From the NCBI RefSeq assembly GCF_001558695.1, contig NZ_LNTU01000001.1, positions 744,001 through 808,000 of the forward strand: a stretch of 64,000 nt of DNA, read 5' to 3'. The stretch comes from Paramesorhizobium deserti. GTDB taxonomy: Bacteria; Pseudomonadota; Alphaproteobacteria; Rhizobiales; Rhizobiaceae. Both the position numbers and the translations under genes were made by a program. Below, one piece after another: positions 56,227-64,000 of this stretch. The stretch's first letter is position 1, and each line of letters opens with the position of its first letter. Below the pieces are notes generated by a model. That model made no database searches, was not told the origin of the DNA, and saw only the letters and a list, made by a program, of their open reading frames with translations.

Positions 56227-56964
56227 TCAGGCGGCGAGCGGCACCAGGGGCGCGGGGATATCGCATGTCTTGACCGCCGCCTTGCAGAGATCGGCGATGA
56301 CGCATTTCTCGCATTCGGGCTTGCGCGCCTTGCAGACGTAGCGCCCATGCAGGATCAGCCAGTGATGCGCATGCAGGAGATATTCATCCGGCACGACACG
56401 CAGCAGCATCTTTTCCACCTGGTCGGGCGTCTTGCCGGGCGCCAGGCCGATGCGGTTGCCGATGCGGAGGATATGGGTGTCGACCGCCATGGTCGGCTGG
56501 CCAAAAGCCATGTTGAGCACGACGTTGGCCGTCTTGCGGCCGACGCCCGGCAATTTCACCAGCGCATCACGATCACCCGGAACGACGCCGCCATGGTCGC
56601 GGATCAGCGCTTCTGACAGCGCGATAACGTTCTTCGCCTTGTTGCGCCACAGGCCGATGGTCCGGATATATCCCCCCAGCGTCTCCTCGCCGAGCGCCAG
56701 CATCTTCTCCGGCGTATCGGCGATCTTGAAGAGGGTGCGCGTCGCCTTGTTGACGCCGGCATCCGTCGCCTGGGCGGAAAGCACCACCGCGACGAGCAGC
56801 GTGAAGGCATTCACATGTTCGAGCTCCCCCTTCGGCTCCGGGCGCTGAACGGAGAAACGCCTGAAGATTTCGTGAATCTCCTGCTTGGTATAGAGCGTTC
56901 CTGCGACACGGGCAGGGTGTTTGCGGGCGACGGCTTCCGACAATTTGACTTTGGCGTTTTTCAT
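56227..56964 (-). CDS. nth: Endonuclease III
   Basis: A 245-aa base-excision repair DNA glycosylase/lyase. The helix-hairpin-helix LVKLPGVGRKTANVVLN contains the catalytic Lys, followed by the catalytic Asp in TMAVDTHILRIGNR. The 4Fe-4S ligands at the C-terminus are C-x6-C-x2-C-x5-C (CKARKPECEKCVIADLC). ATG 56964 (MKNAKVKLSEAV) is used; the frame stays open upstream only over the divergent DUF2244 gene. Confidence 0.96.
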   Translation of the reverse strand: MKNAKVKLSEAVARKHPARVAGTLYTKQEIHEIFRRFSVQRPEPKGELEHVNAFTLLVAVVLSAQATDAGVNKATRTLFKIADTPEKMLALGEETLGGYIRTIGLWRNKAKNVIALSEALIRDHGGVVPGDRDALVKLPGVGRKTANVVLNMAFGQPTMAVDTHILRIGNRIGLAPGKTPDQVEKMLLRVVPDEYLLHAHHWLILHGRYVCKARKPECEKCVIADLCKAAVKTCDIPAPLVPLAA

Positions 56965-57020
56965 TCGATCTCTATACTCATCCTGCCTGCCGCATGACAA
57001 CTGGCGAGGAGTCCGACGAA

Positions 57021-57521
57021 ATGAGCCATCCATATGGAGCACAGCCGGAGGCAAGCGAGACACCCTTTTTCCGTGCCCTGCTGGTGCCGCACCGCTCGCT
57101 CGGGCGCACCGGATTTCTCGTGCTGATGGCGACGCTTCTAGCGGGATGGATGTTCTGCGGCATCCTGTTTCTGTCGATCGGCGCATGGCCGGTCTTCGGC
57201 TTCTTCGGTCTCGACGTTCTCCTCGTCTATCTCGCCTTCCGGCTGAATTATCGGGCAGGCCGGGCACGCGAAGAGATATCCGTCTCGCGCACCGCGCTCG
57301 ATATCAGGCAGATCGCGCCGTCCGGGCGGACGCGCGAGCATCGCTTCAACCCGTTCTGGACGCGCTTCCGCATCTCACGGCATGACGAGATCGGCATTAC
57401 GGCGATGAATGTCGAAGGCGAAGGACGGCGGGTCGCGGTCGGGTCCTTCCTCAACCCCGATGATCGCGAGAGCTTCGCCACCGCCTTCAGCCGCGCGCTT
57501 GCGACGGCGAAAGGACGGTAG
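57021..57521 (+). CDS. DUF2244 membrane protein
   Basis: A 166-aa protein with two adjacent helices near 33-52 and 57-77, RNARRAGRAREEISVSRTALDIR-like strand, and the C-terminal FNPFWTRF, GRRVAVGSFLNPDDRESFATAFSRAL that typifies DUF2244. Function unknown. GAGGAG lies nine bases before ATG 57021. Divergent from nth with 56 bases between starts. Confidence 0.88.
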   Translation: MSHPYGAQPEASETPFFRALLVPHRSLGRTGFLVLMATLLAGWMFCGILFLSIGAWPVFGFFGLDVLLVYLAFRLNYRAGRAREEISVSRTALDIRQIAPSGRTREHRFNPFWTRFRISRHDEIGITAMNVEGEGRRVAVGSFLNPDDRESFATAFSRALATAKGR

Positions 57522-57637
57522 GGGAGCCGGGTGGTGGGTTTCATCCCCCTCTGGCCCGCCAGTCTAAAACAACCACTCTGGCCATCCGCCGCCGATACCC
57601 TGTATATGCGTCTTTCTGACCATACCGCAGGACTTCC

Positions 57638-58522
57638 ATGATCACCATTATCGGCTCCATAAATCTCGATCTCATCGCCAGGACCGCGCAGCTTCCCAAA
57701 CCGGGTGAAACCGTATCGGGCTCCGATTTCCAGACTGCGCCGGGCGGCAAGGGCGCTAACCAGGCGCTGGCGGCAGCGCGGGCGGGCGCCGAAGTCCGCA
57801 TGGTGGGCGCCGTCGGCAATGACGCTTTTGCGGCCGAAGCGCTGGCGCTCCTCGCCCAAGGCGGCGTCGATCTCGCCCGCGTGCGCAAGGCGGATGTTGC
57901 GACGGGGATCGCGCTGATCACCGTCGAGACATCGGGCGAGAACGTCATCGTCGTCGTGCCGGGGGCGAACGGAACAGTCTCGAAGAGCGATGTAGAGGCG
58001 GCGGGCCTTGCCGGCGGCCATTTGCTGCTGCAGCACGAAATCCCGCTCGAGACCGTCAGGACGGCGCTTGCGGCGGCGCGCGCGAGCGGCACCATCTCCA
58101 TCCTCAATATCGCGCCATGGCGGGACGAGGCGGCGGACCTGCTGCCGCTCGCCGATATCGTCATCGCCAATGAAACGGAGTTCGACCTTGCAGCGGAGAG
58201 GCTGAAGCTTGAAGGCTCCGACCGCGACGAGCGCATGGCGGACTTCGCGGGAAAGACGGGCCGCGCGGTCATCGTGACGCTCGGCGCGGAGGGCCTGCGC
58301 GTCGCCACGCCGCAGACGCGCTTTACCGTCGCCGCCTATCCGGTCACGCCGGTCGACACGACGGGCGCGGGCGATACGTTCTGCGGCTATCTGGCCGCCG
58401 GGCTCGATATGGGGCTTGGCCTGAAGGACGCCTGCAACCGGGCGGCGACAGCCGCCTCGCTCGCCTGCCTGAAGCAGGGCGCGCAGCCGGCCATTCCGTT
58501 TGCGGATGAGTTGCCAGTCTAG
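57638..58522 (+). CDS. rbsK: Ribokinase
   Basis: A 294-aa PfkB kinase phosphorylating ribose. ITIIGSINLDLIAR, PGETVSGSDFQTAPGGKGANQALAAAR, GAVGNDAFAAEAL, EIPLETV and VDTTGAGDTFCGYLAA are the classic ribokinase motifs. It is convergent with a nucleoside hydrolase gene, with only an interspersed repeat between them; hydrolase plus ribokinase would recover ribose from nucleosides. Confidence 0.94.
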   Translation: MITIIGSINLDLIARTAQLPKPGETVSGSDFQTAPGGKGANQALAAARAGAEVRMVGAVGNDAFAAEALALLAQGGVDLARVRKADVATGIALITVETSGENVIVVVPGANGTVSKSDVEAAGLAGGHLLLQHEIPLETVRTALAAARASGTISILNIAPWRDEAADLLPLADIVIANETEFDLAAERLKLEGSDRDERMADFAGKTGRAVIVTLGAEGLRVATPQTRFTVAAYPVTPVDTTGAGDTFCGYLAAGLDMGLGLKDACNRAATAASLACLKQGAQPAIPFADELPV

Positions 58523-58553
58523 CGTTTTTCAGATGAAAGGCGTTTGCTCAAAG

Positions 58554-58712
58554 CACCCCCCTCTGCCCTGCCTGGCATCTCCCCCACAAGGGGGGAGATT
58601 AGGCTAAGAATTCCGCTTTTGCTAATCTTCAACGCTGAAGGTGGTGTGTCGTCATCAATGACAGCCCATCTCCCCCCTTGTGGGGGAGATGGCCGGCAGG
58701 CCAGAGGGGGTG
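58554..58712. repeat. GC-rich inverted repeat element, copy B
   Basis: Arms at 58554-58600 and about 58665-58712: CACCCCCCTCTGCCCTGCC with ATCTCCCCCACAAGG and the inverse (TGGGGGAGAT, GGCCAGAGGGGGTG). Same family as 48965-49124, with a different central 60 bases. It fills the convergent gap between rbsK and the hydrolase and may end both transcripts. Confidence 0.85.
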
Positions 58713-58729
58713 TTATAAGCGCCGAGGTC

Positions 58730-59665
58730 TCAAAGCCGCCCAATCCGCTCCGCCAGAAGCTCGAAAAAGCCATCATGGTCGACGTCGCGCATGACCAGCG
58801 CATTCTTCGGCCGGTCGGTGACGCCCCACCAGTCGATGACGGTCATGCCTAGCGTGAGCTCCGACTGCGTCTCGATCTCGACATTGCAATAGCGGCCCGA
58901 ATAGAGTTCCGGCTTCAGGAGATAGGCGATGACGTTGGGGTCATGCAGCGGGCCGCCGTCGCTGCCATATTTCTCCTCGTCGAAGCGCTCGAAGAATTCG
59001 AGCAGCGCCACACAGGCATCACCCGCCCTGGTGCCCATCGCACGGAAGCAGTCGATGCGGTCGGCTTTTGTCAGCGCCCGATGGGTGACATCGAGCGGCA
59101 TGACGACGATGGGAATGCCGGAGGCGAAGACGACTTTCGCGGCCTCGGGATCGACATAGATGTTGAACTCGGCGGCGGGCGTGATGTTGCCGCCCTCGAA
59201 GAAGCCGCCGCCCATCAGCACGATCTCGCGAATCCGCGGCGCGATTTCCGGAGCGCGGATCAGCGCCAGCGCGATGTTGGTGAGCGGGCCGATGGGGCAG
59301 AGCGTGATGCTGCCCGCTTCCTCGCGCAGGATGGTCTCGACGATGAAATCGACTGCGTGCTGAGGCTGCAGCGGCATTTCCGGCTCCGGCAGGTCCGGGC
59401 CGTCGAGCCCGGTGCGGCCGTGCACATGCTCGGCCGTGACCAGCTTGCGCATCAGCGGCCGCGAGGCGCCGGCATAGACTTTCGTCTCCGGCTTGCCCGC
59501 CAGTTCGCAGATCTTGCGCGCATTCTTCTCCGTCAGCGCGAGCGGCACGTTACCGGCAACGGCGGTGATGCCGACGACCTCGAGTTCGGGGCTCGCCAGC
59601 GCCAGCAGGATCGCCAGCGCGTCGTCCTGCCCCGGATCGGTATCGATGATGATCTTGCGCGCCAT
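58730..59665 (-). CDS. Inosine-uridine preferring nucleoside hydrolase
   Basis: A 311-aa calcium-dependent hydrolase splitting nucleosides to base and ribose. The calcium-binding N-terminal IIIDTDPGQDDALAILLAL is intact, then GITAVAGNVPL, CPIGPLTNIALAL, MGGGFFEGGNITPAAEFNIYVDPEA and HDPNVIAYLL. ATG 59665 has GAAGGACAGGA upstream; the frame open to 60268 crosses the hsp20 gene and is not real. Confidence 0.93.
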   Translation of the reverse strand: MARKIIIDTDPGQDDALAILLALASPELEVVGITAVAGNVPLALTEKNARKICELAGKPETKVYAGASRPLMRKLVTAEHVHGRTGLDGPDLPEPEMPLQPQHAVDFIVETILREEAGSITLCPIGPLTNIALALIRAPEIAPRIREIVLMGGGFFEGGNITPAAEFNIYVDPEAAKVVFASGIPIVVMPLDVTHRALTKADRIDCFRAMGTRAGDACVALLEFFERFDEEKYGSDGGPLHDPNVIAYLLKPELYSGRYCNVEIETQSELTLGMTVIDWWGVTDRPKNALVMRDVDHDGFFELLAERIGRL

Positions 59666-59723
59666 GCCGTCCTGTCCTTCCATATGCCTGATATCCGCTG
59701 ACTGTGGCGAATGCGATTCGGCT

Positions 59724-59754
59724 CTTGAAGTCACGGATTTCACGGACCATATCT
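59724..59754 (+). promoter_or_regulatory. Weak RpoH-like promoter for hsp20
   Basis: CTTGAAG (59724-59730) and CATATCT (59748-59754) resemble the alphaproteobacterial heat-shock sigma consensus CTTG-N17/18-CYTATNT, but the spacing is two bases long and one -10 base is off. Confidence 0.3.
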
Positions 59755-59800
59755 CAAGGCAAGGAAGAAATGCCGAAACGGGTTCTTCCAAGTTTCTCAC

Positions 59801-59873
59801 GCAAGTCCGGACGGAAAACGCTTCATACTTTTCCTGGACTTGCTGGGTACGGTCGCTTTGACGAGGACTGCAC
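59801..59873 (+). promoter_or_regulatory. ROSE-like RNA thermometer in the hsp20 5' UTR
   Basis: Two hairpins. The first: GCAAGTCC (59801-59808) pairs with GGACTTGC (59836-59843), with GGAAAA/TTTTCC pairing inside. The second, next to the start codon: GTCGCT (59852-59857), loop TTGACG, AGGAC (59864-59868), where AGGA is the ribosome site. The UCGCU/AGGA pairing with one unpaired G is the hallmark of ROSE elements, which melt on heating and free the ribosome site of rhizobial small heat-shock genes. Confidence 0.7.
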
Positions 59874-60296
59874 ATGACACGCATGACACCGTTCTCGAGC
59901 CCGCTTCTGCTCGGGTTCGATACAATGGAAAAGACACTGGAGCGTATCGCCAAATCCGGAGACGGATACCCGCCATACAATATCGAGCGTCTGCGCACCA
60001 AATCCGGACCGGAACGGCTGAGAATCACGTTGGCCGTCGCGGGTTTCTCGGACAGCGATCTCGAGGTGACGACGGAAGACAACCAACTCGTCATTCGCGG
60101 TCGACAGACGGACGAAGAGGAACGCGAATATCTGCATCGCGGCATTGCCGCACGCCAGTTCCAGCGCGTCTTCGTGCTGGCGGATGGAATGCGCGTCGTT
60201 GCCGCGGAGTTGAAAAACGGGCTGCTTTCGATTGATCTCGACCGCCCGGAACCGGAACGGCTCGTCAAACGTATTGATATAAATGTGAAGGACTGA
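59874..60296 (+). CDS. Small heat-shock protein (Hsp20/IbpA family)
   Basis: A 140-aa chaperone holding unfolded proteins. Alpha-crystallin domain about residues 35-125: LRITLAVAGFSDSDLEVTTEDNQLVIRGRQ, REYLHRGIAARQFQRVFVLADGMRV, AELKNGLLSIDL. The N-terminus MTPFSSPLLLGFDTMEKTLER is of the IbpA class. The C-terminal IxI motif appears as the IDIN tail. Preceded by a ROSE-like leader. Confidence 0.95.
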   Translation: MTRMTPFSSPLLLGFDTMEKTLERIAKSGDGYPPYNIERLRTKSGPERLRITLAVAGFSDSDLEVTTEDNQLVIRGRQTDEEEREYLHRGIAARQFQRVFVLADGMRVVAAELKNGLLSIDLDRPEPERLVKRIDINVKD

Positions 60297-60372
60297 GCCC
60301 CGCCCCGGCGGATCGCCGTAACCAGCTCTTGGAGACAAGGTCATTCACGACTTGTCCAGAACGGAGGCTTCA

Positions 60373-60624
60373 ATGACCAACGACAAACACATTTTCACCG
60401 AAACCGAATTCGCGCATCTGGGCGCCGGCGAAATCGCCTATATGCGCAAGATGCTGACCGACGACCTGGCGCGCAGCTTCCCGGCCTTGCCGCCGATGGC
60501 CCCCGGCCTGGAGCTCTGGGCCCTGTTCGGCGCCGATGGCGCACCGATCGTGCTTTCCGATGCGCGCGACAACATCCTCGCCGGGGCACAGGAACACGAA
60601 CTGCGCACGGTGATGCTGCAGTGA
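60373..60624 (+). CDS. DUF1150 domain protein
   Basis: An 83-aa protein: FTETEFAHLGAGEIAYMRKM, a proline-rich centre and LELWALFGADGAPIVLSDAR. GGAGG precedes ATG 60373 by five bases. DUF1150 genes sit after hsp20 in many alphaproteobacteria, so a role with the small heat-shock protein is likely but untested. It ends in a terminator. Confidence 0.9.
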   Translation: MTNDKHIFTETEFAHLGAGEIAYMRKMLTDDLARSFPALPPMAPGLELWALFGADGAPIVLSDARDNILAGAQEHELRTVMLQ

Positions 60625-60647
60625 TCCTTCCGGTGCTTTGATTAAGC

Positions 60648-60675
60648 AAAAGGGCTGCCGAACGCAGCCCTTTTT
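60648..60675 (+). terminator. Terminator after DUF1150
   Basis: AAAAGGGCTGC, loop CGAAC, GCAGCCCTTTTT: a 7-bp GC-rich stem extended by A/T pairs with a T run, 24 bases after the stop. Confidence 0.9.
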
Positions 60676-60785
60676 CGTTGGCGCCACATCTTCGGGCGGC
60701 GGCCGCAGCAAGCTTTATCCAGCGCTGGCAGCTTGCTTTCTGGCAATCTCGAAAGCGAGCCGCCAGCAAGCGCCAATATAGAGGC

Positions 60786-61250
60786 TCAGGCGGCGTTGGA
60801 GGCCGGCTGGGTCGTCAGGAAAGAGTAAAGCGCCTGCGCGTCGTGCGTGCCGCGAAGCTTGGTCACCATGTCAGGATCACGCAGCAGGCGCGCGATACGC
60901 GACAGCGCCTTGAGATGATCAGCGCCAGCGTTCTCAGGCGCAAGCAGCAGGAAGACGATATCCACCGGCTGGTCATCCAGCGCCTCGAAATCCACCGGAT
61001 TTTCGAGGCGGGCGAAGATGCCGGTTATGCGCTTGATGCTGTTGAGCTTGCCATGGGGGATGGCGATGCCGTTCCCCACGCCGGTCGAGCCGAGCCGCTC
61101 ACGCTGCAGGATGGTATCGAACACTTCGCGCTCGGTAAGACCCGTCAGTTCCGCGGCCTTCTCGGCCATGATCTGTAGCAGTTGTTTCTTGGAGCTTGCT
61201 TTCAGCGCTGGGATAATCGCCGCGGGCTGAATCAGATCGCTAAGATCCAT
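60786..61250 (-). CDS. ptsN: Nitrogen PTS IIA protein
   Basis: A 154-aa IIA-Ntr domain, the phosphoryl acceptor of the regulatory PTS. The phosphorylated His66 is in GNGIAIPHGKL; FETLEREREVFD-like EREVFDTILQRERLGSTGV and ADHLKALSRIARLLRD fit. ATG 61250 (MDLSDLIQ) is preferred; ATG 61259 is three codons earlier. It follows hpf by 92 bases in the conserved rpoN-hpf-ptsN order. Confidence 0.96.
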   Translation of the reverse strand: MDLSDLIQPAAIIPALKASSKKQLLQIMAEKAAELTGLTEREVFDTILQRERLGSTGVGNGIAIPHGKLNSIKRITGIFARLENPVDFEALDDQPVDIVFLLLAPENAGADHLKALSRIARLLRDPDMVTKLRGTHDAQALYSFLTTQPASNAA

Positions 61251-61342
61251 TCTCTCCATTCCTTCTTTATGCGGGATCAGGCGATCCCGACTCTATAGAC
61301 TTCCACGTACCCCAAACGACGTGGAGGCCCTCAAGGTTGCTC

Positions 61343-61936
61343 TCAGGAGCGGGATACTTTCTCGCCCGTCACCGTCGAGGGATCGATCCAACCTATGTTG
61401 CCGTCGGCCCGACGATACACGATGTTGACTTCGTTGTTACCCGCATTGCGGAACACGAGAACCGGACTATCTTTGAGATCGAGCTCCACGACCGCGGAAG
61501 CGACACTCATGGTACGCAACGATACCGAGGTTTCGGCGACGACCGTCGGAGCATAATCCTCCGGCATGGCTTCGTCGTCCTCGGGAGCCGGAGACATCAC
61601 ACGGTAGACCACGTCATCATAGGCGGAATTGTTGTTGGCGACCTGATGCGACTTCAGCCTGCGCTTGTAGCGCCGCAGGCGTGTTTCGATCTTGTCCGCA
61701 GCCGCATCGAATGCCAGCTGCGGGTCCTGTGCCTCACCTGTGGTCTGCAGGGTCGCACCGGTATCAAGATGCAGCATGCAGTCTGCCGAAAAGCGGGAGG
61801 AGGACTTCACGACCGTGACATGGCCGGAATATCCGCCATCGAAATATTTGCCGATCGCTTCGCTGATCCGATCCTCGATCCGGATGCGGAATGCATCGCC
61901 GATATCCATATGCTTTCCAGATACACGCAGACTCAT
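61343..61936 (-). CDS. hpf: Ribosome hibernation promoting factor, long form
   Basis: A 197-aa protein. The N-terminal S30AE domain (about 1-100: LRVSGKHMDIGDAFRIRIEDRISEAIGKYF) binds the 30S decoding region; the C-terminal domain (about 140-195: VVELDLKDSPVLVFRNAGNNEVNIVYRR) mediates dimerisation of ribosomes into 100S. GAGG lies nine bases before ATG 61936. Confidence 0.95.
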   Translation of the reverse strand: MSLRVSGKHMDIGDAFRIRIEDRISEAIGKYFDGGYSGHVTVVKSSSRFSADCMLHLDTGATLQTTGEAQDPQLAFDAAADKIETRLRRYKRRLKSHQVANNNSAYDDVVYRVMSPAPEDDEAMPEDYAPTVVAETSVSLRTMSVASAVVELDLKDSPVLVFRNAGNNEVNIVYRRADGNIGWIDPSTVTGEKVSRS

Positions 61937-62240
61937 GTGGTTATACCTCGTTTGCGTTTTTCCCTTGCGACCCAATCTAACCACAAGGCGCGGTGTGAGC
62001 AAAGCGATCCGGCACGTTGCGCACGGATCATACGACCAACTTTCCCATTCCGGTTAACCACTTGCTGCCGCGCATCCCTCACTTGTTGGCCATTACCCGG
62101 CCATGCAGCTTCGGACAGCCCGCGCATCATCGCGCGAGCGGGCTTCTATTGAGTGACGTTGCGAAAGTCAATTCAAACTTAAGAAGTCCTTAACGGACTC
62201 CTTCCCTCGTTGTGTCGCCCCACACGACATAGGTCACGGT
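61937..62240 (-). other. hpf-rpoN spacer with a GC hairpin
   Basis: A gene-free stretch of 304 bases. It holds the hairpin GCCCGC (62118-62123) with GCGGGC (62138-62143), a probable rpoN terminator about 97 bases past its stop. The hpf promoter should lie at 61937-62060; TTGTTGG and TTAACC motifs are present but no convincing pair. Confidence 0.45.
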
Positions 62241-63821
62241 CTAGCGCCCAAACGCGGCAATCGCCTTCTTTTCCCGCCGCCGCTGGATCGATGATGGAAT
62301 GTTCATCGATTCCCGGTATTTGGCGACGGTCCGCCGTGCGATATCCACGCCATCCCGGTTGAGAATATCGACAATGGCATCATCGGACAATATCGAATCG
62401 GGACTTTCTCGGTCTATCAACTGCCGTATCTGATGACGCACCGCCTCTGAGGAGTGCGCGTCTCCCCCTTCGGCGGATGCGATCGCGGCATTGAAGAAAT
62501 AACGCAATTCGAACACACCGCGCGGCGTCAGCATGTATTTGTTGGCGGTGACGCGGCTTACCGTCGATTCATGCATGCCGATGGCGTCGGCGACCATCCG
62601 CAGATTGAGCGGCTTCAGATGCGAAACGCCGTTGACGAGGAAGCCGTCCTGCTGGCGCACGATCTCGCGAGCCACCTTCAGGATGGTGCGAGCCCGCTGA
62701 TCGAGGCTGCGTGTCAGCCAATTGGCGTTCTGCAGGCATTCCGACAGGAAATCCTTCTCCTGCGGGCCGGCGCCACGTGCAACGGCGGTGTAATAATCAT
62801 GGTTGACCAGCACCCGCGGCAGGGCGGCGGAATTGAGCTCGATCTCCCAGCCGCCACCATGGGCGGGCACGACATTGACATCCGGCACGATGGCGTCGGC
62901 CACGCCGACGGCGAAGAGCGCACCGGGTTTGGGATCGAGCAGGCGGATCTCCGCCAGCATGTCGAGAAGGTCCGCCTGGTCGACGCCGCAGAGCCGCTTC
63001 AGGGTCTGGAAATCCCGCTTCGCCAGGAGTTCGAGATTGGCGAGGAGCGCCTGCATCGCCGGATCGAAGCGATCCTTCTGCCGGAGCTGGATGGCGAGGC
63101 ATTCGGCGAGATCGCGGGCGAACAGCCCGGCCGGCTCGAATGTCTGCAGGGTGGCGAGCACATCCTCGACCACCGGCAAATCCGCTCCAAGGCGTCCGGC
63201 GATCTCGGCAAGGTCGGCGCGAAGATAGCCCATATCGTCGAGATGATCGGCGAGTTCGGCGGCGATAAGCCTTTGAGCCGGGTCGCTGAAGGCGAAGAGT
63301 ATCTGTTCGTCGACATGGTCACGCAGCGAGACGCGATGTGCCGTTACCTGCTCGATATCGAACCCATCGCCGCCACCGCAGACATAGCCGTCCCCGCTGG
63401 AGGATTTCCATTGCGAGGCGAGATCCGGCGCGATCTGCTCGTAACGGCCGGGATCGTCGGGAAAGACATTCTCCATCGAACTGTCGAAGGTCTCGGAAAT
63501 GGCGCCTGAATCGGGTGCGCTGCCGTCCAGCCAGTCGATGCCCTCCTCACCCTGCCCGCCGGCAAGAGGCGTGGCGTCGAAGGCGGAATCGTCGGCATCG
63601 CCCATCATATCCGAACGCTCGGGCGACGAACGGGCATCGGACGCGATATCGTCATTGGCCGGCTCGATGCGTTCCAGGAGCGGGTTCTTCTCGATCTCCA
63701 GATCGATAAAATGTTCAAGCTCGATATGGGTCATCTGCAGCAGCCTGATGGACTGCATCAGCTGCGGCGTCATGACGAGCGATTGCGACTGGCGCAAATC
63801 GAGCTTTGGCGAAAGTGCCAT
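62241..63821 (-). CDS. rpoN: RNA polymerase sigma-54 factor
   Basis: A 526-aa sigma factor needing AAA+ activators. N-terminal region I is glutamine-rich (LDLRQSQSLVMTPQLMQSIRLLQM), region II is acidic (about 60-160), and the C-terminal DNA-binding part carries the helix-turn-helix MVADAIGMHESTVSRVTANKYM and the RpoN box ARRTVAKYRE. A short basic tail follows. Upstream genes in relatives are lipopolysaccharide export genes, off this window. Confidence 0.97.
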   Translation of the reverse strand: MALSPKLDLRQSQSLVMTPQLMQSIRLLQMTHIELEHFIDLEIEKNPLLERIEPANDDIASDARSSPERSDMMGDADDSAFDATPLAGGQGEEGIDWLDGSAPDSGAISETFDSSMENVFPDDPGRYEQIAPDLASQWKSSSGDGYVCGGGDGFDIEQVTAHRVSLRDHVDEQILFAFSDPAQRLIAAELADHLDDMGYLRADLAEIAGRLGADLPVVEDVLATLQTFEPAGLFARDLAECLAIQLRQKDRFDPAMQALLANLELLAKRDFQTLKRLCGVDQADLLDMLAEIRLLDPKPGALFAVGVADAIVPDVNVVPAHGGGWEIELNSAALPRVLVNHDYYTAVARGAGPQEKDFLSECLQNANWLTRSLDQRARTILKVAREIVRQQDGFLVNGVSHLKPLNLRMVADAIGMHESTVSRVTANKYMLTPRGVFELRYFFNAAIASAEGGDAHSSEAVRHQIRQLIDRESPDSILSDDAIVDILNRDGVDIARRTVAKYRESMNIPSSIQRRREKKAIAAFGR

Positions 63822-63880
63822 GGCCTACGCTTTACTCCCCCTACCCTTACATCACCCTGGCGCACCTCTCTTTACAAAAC

Positions 63881-63896
63881 TGGTACAAACCTTGCT
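63881..63896 (+). promoter_or_regulatory. Sigma-54 (-24/-12) promoter match pointing out of the window
   Basis: TGGTAC-N5-TTGCT: GG at 63882-63883 and GC at 63894-63895, with ten bases between them as required. It lies 60 bases from the rpoN start on the opposite strand. No coding gene follows within the last 104 bases. Confidence 0.45.
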
Positions 63897-64000
63897 TGTC
63901 AATTCAGAATGTGCGGTTTTGGGCGCTTCTGACGCCGAAAAACGGGCAGAATCGCACTTTTCTGATTCTTTTTTTTGGCAAAAGGCGGAACGGAAAAGGA

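Noticed and set aside
59666-60268. A 200-residue N-terminal extension of the nucleoside hydrolase
   Set aside because: It runs antisense through hsp20 and its leader; the calcium-binding N-terminus and a ribosome site fix the start at 59665.

Overview
The window is a 64 kb piece of a GC-rich alphaproteobacterial chromosome, most likely from the order Hyphomicrobiales (Rhizobiales: Rhizobiaceae, Phyllobacteriaceae or Brucellaceae). The evidence is the gene content and order: ubiE-ubiB, rph-rdgB-hemW divergent from hrcA-grpE, cysG-DUF2849-cysI-cysH-DUF934, hsp20-DUF1150, ptsN-hpf-rpoN, BA14K and RcnB-like small proteins, and GC-rich interspersed palindromes of the kind common in rhizobia. I see no plasmid, phage, IS element, integrase or CRISPR. 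Family calls rest on motifs read by eye; no database search was run.

Region 1 (1-15.6 kb) is mostly nucleoside metabolism. After ubiquinone genes (ubiB partial, ubiE) come add and upp on the + strand, then a long - strand series: a BMP-type nucleoside ABC importer (solute-binding protein, ATPase, two permeases), cdd, a purine nucleoside phosphorylase, deoC and deoA. A fosX-type fosfomycin hydrolase and an isochorismatase-like hydrolase lie inside this series with 4-nt overlaps. An iron alcohol dehydrogenase and slyX separate the binding-protein gene from the ATPase. msrA and a small membrane protein follow.

Region 2 (15.6-34 kb) is more accessory: tRNA-Ser(GGA), a short segment with a DHFR-like, an SRPBCC and a DUF2934 gene, a 965-aa autotransporter, a LysR regulator, DUF1127 and DUF72 genes, a TRAP transporter divergent from a DapA-like aldolase plus GntR/FCD regulator, a 1614-aa autotransporter with a TTG start, and an RcnB-like protein.

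Region 3 (34-47.5 kb) is sulfur and methionine metabolism. metH has a 22-bp palindrome lying across its promoter. A full cobalamin riboswitch lies upstream of an unrecognised 82-aa gene. Then come BA14K, ogt and small genes, and the assimilatory sulfate reduction series cysG-DUF2849-cysI-cysH-DUF934, followed at once by a ferredoxin reductase and a 2Fe-2S ferredoxin that could supply electrons to CysI.

Region 4 (47.6-64 kb) is conserved housekeeping: yraN-rsmI, hemW-rdgB-VOC-rph, hrcA-grpE, a PfkB kinase, a CysZ-like protein, nth, DUF2244, rbsK, a nucleoside hydrolase, hsp20 behind a ROSE-like RNA thermometer, DUF1150, ptsN, hpf and rpoN. Three interspersed-repeat families recur through the window, and a good sigma-54 promoter match sits at the right edge pointing out of it.
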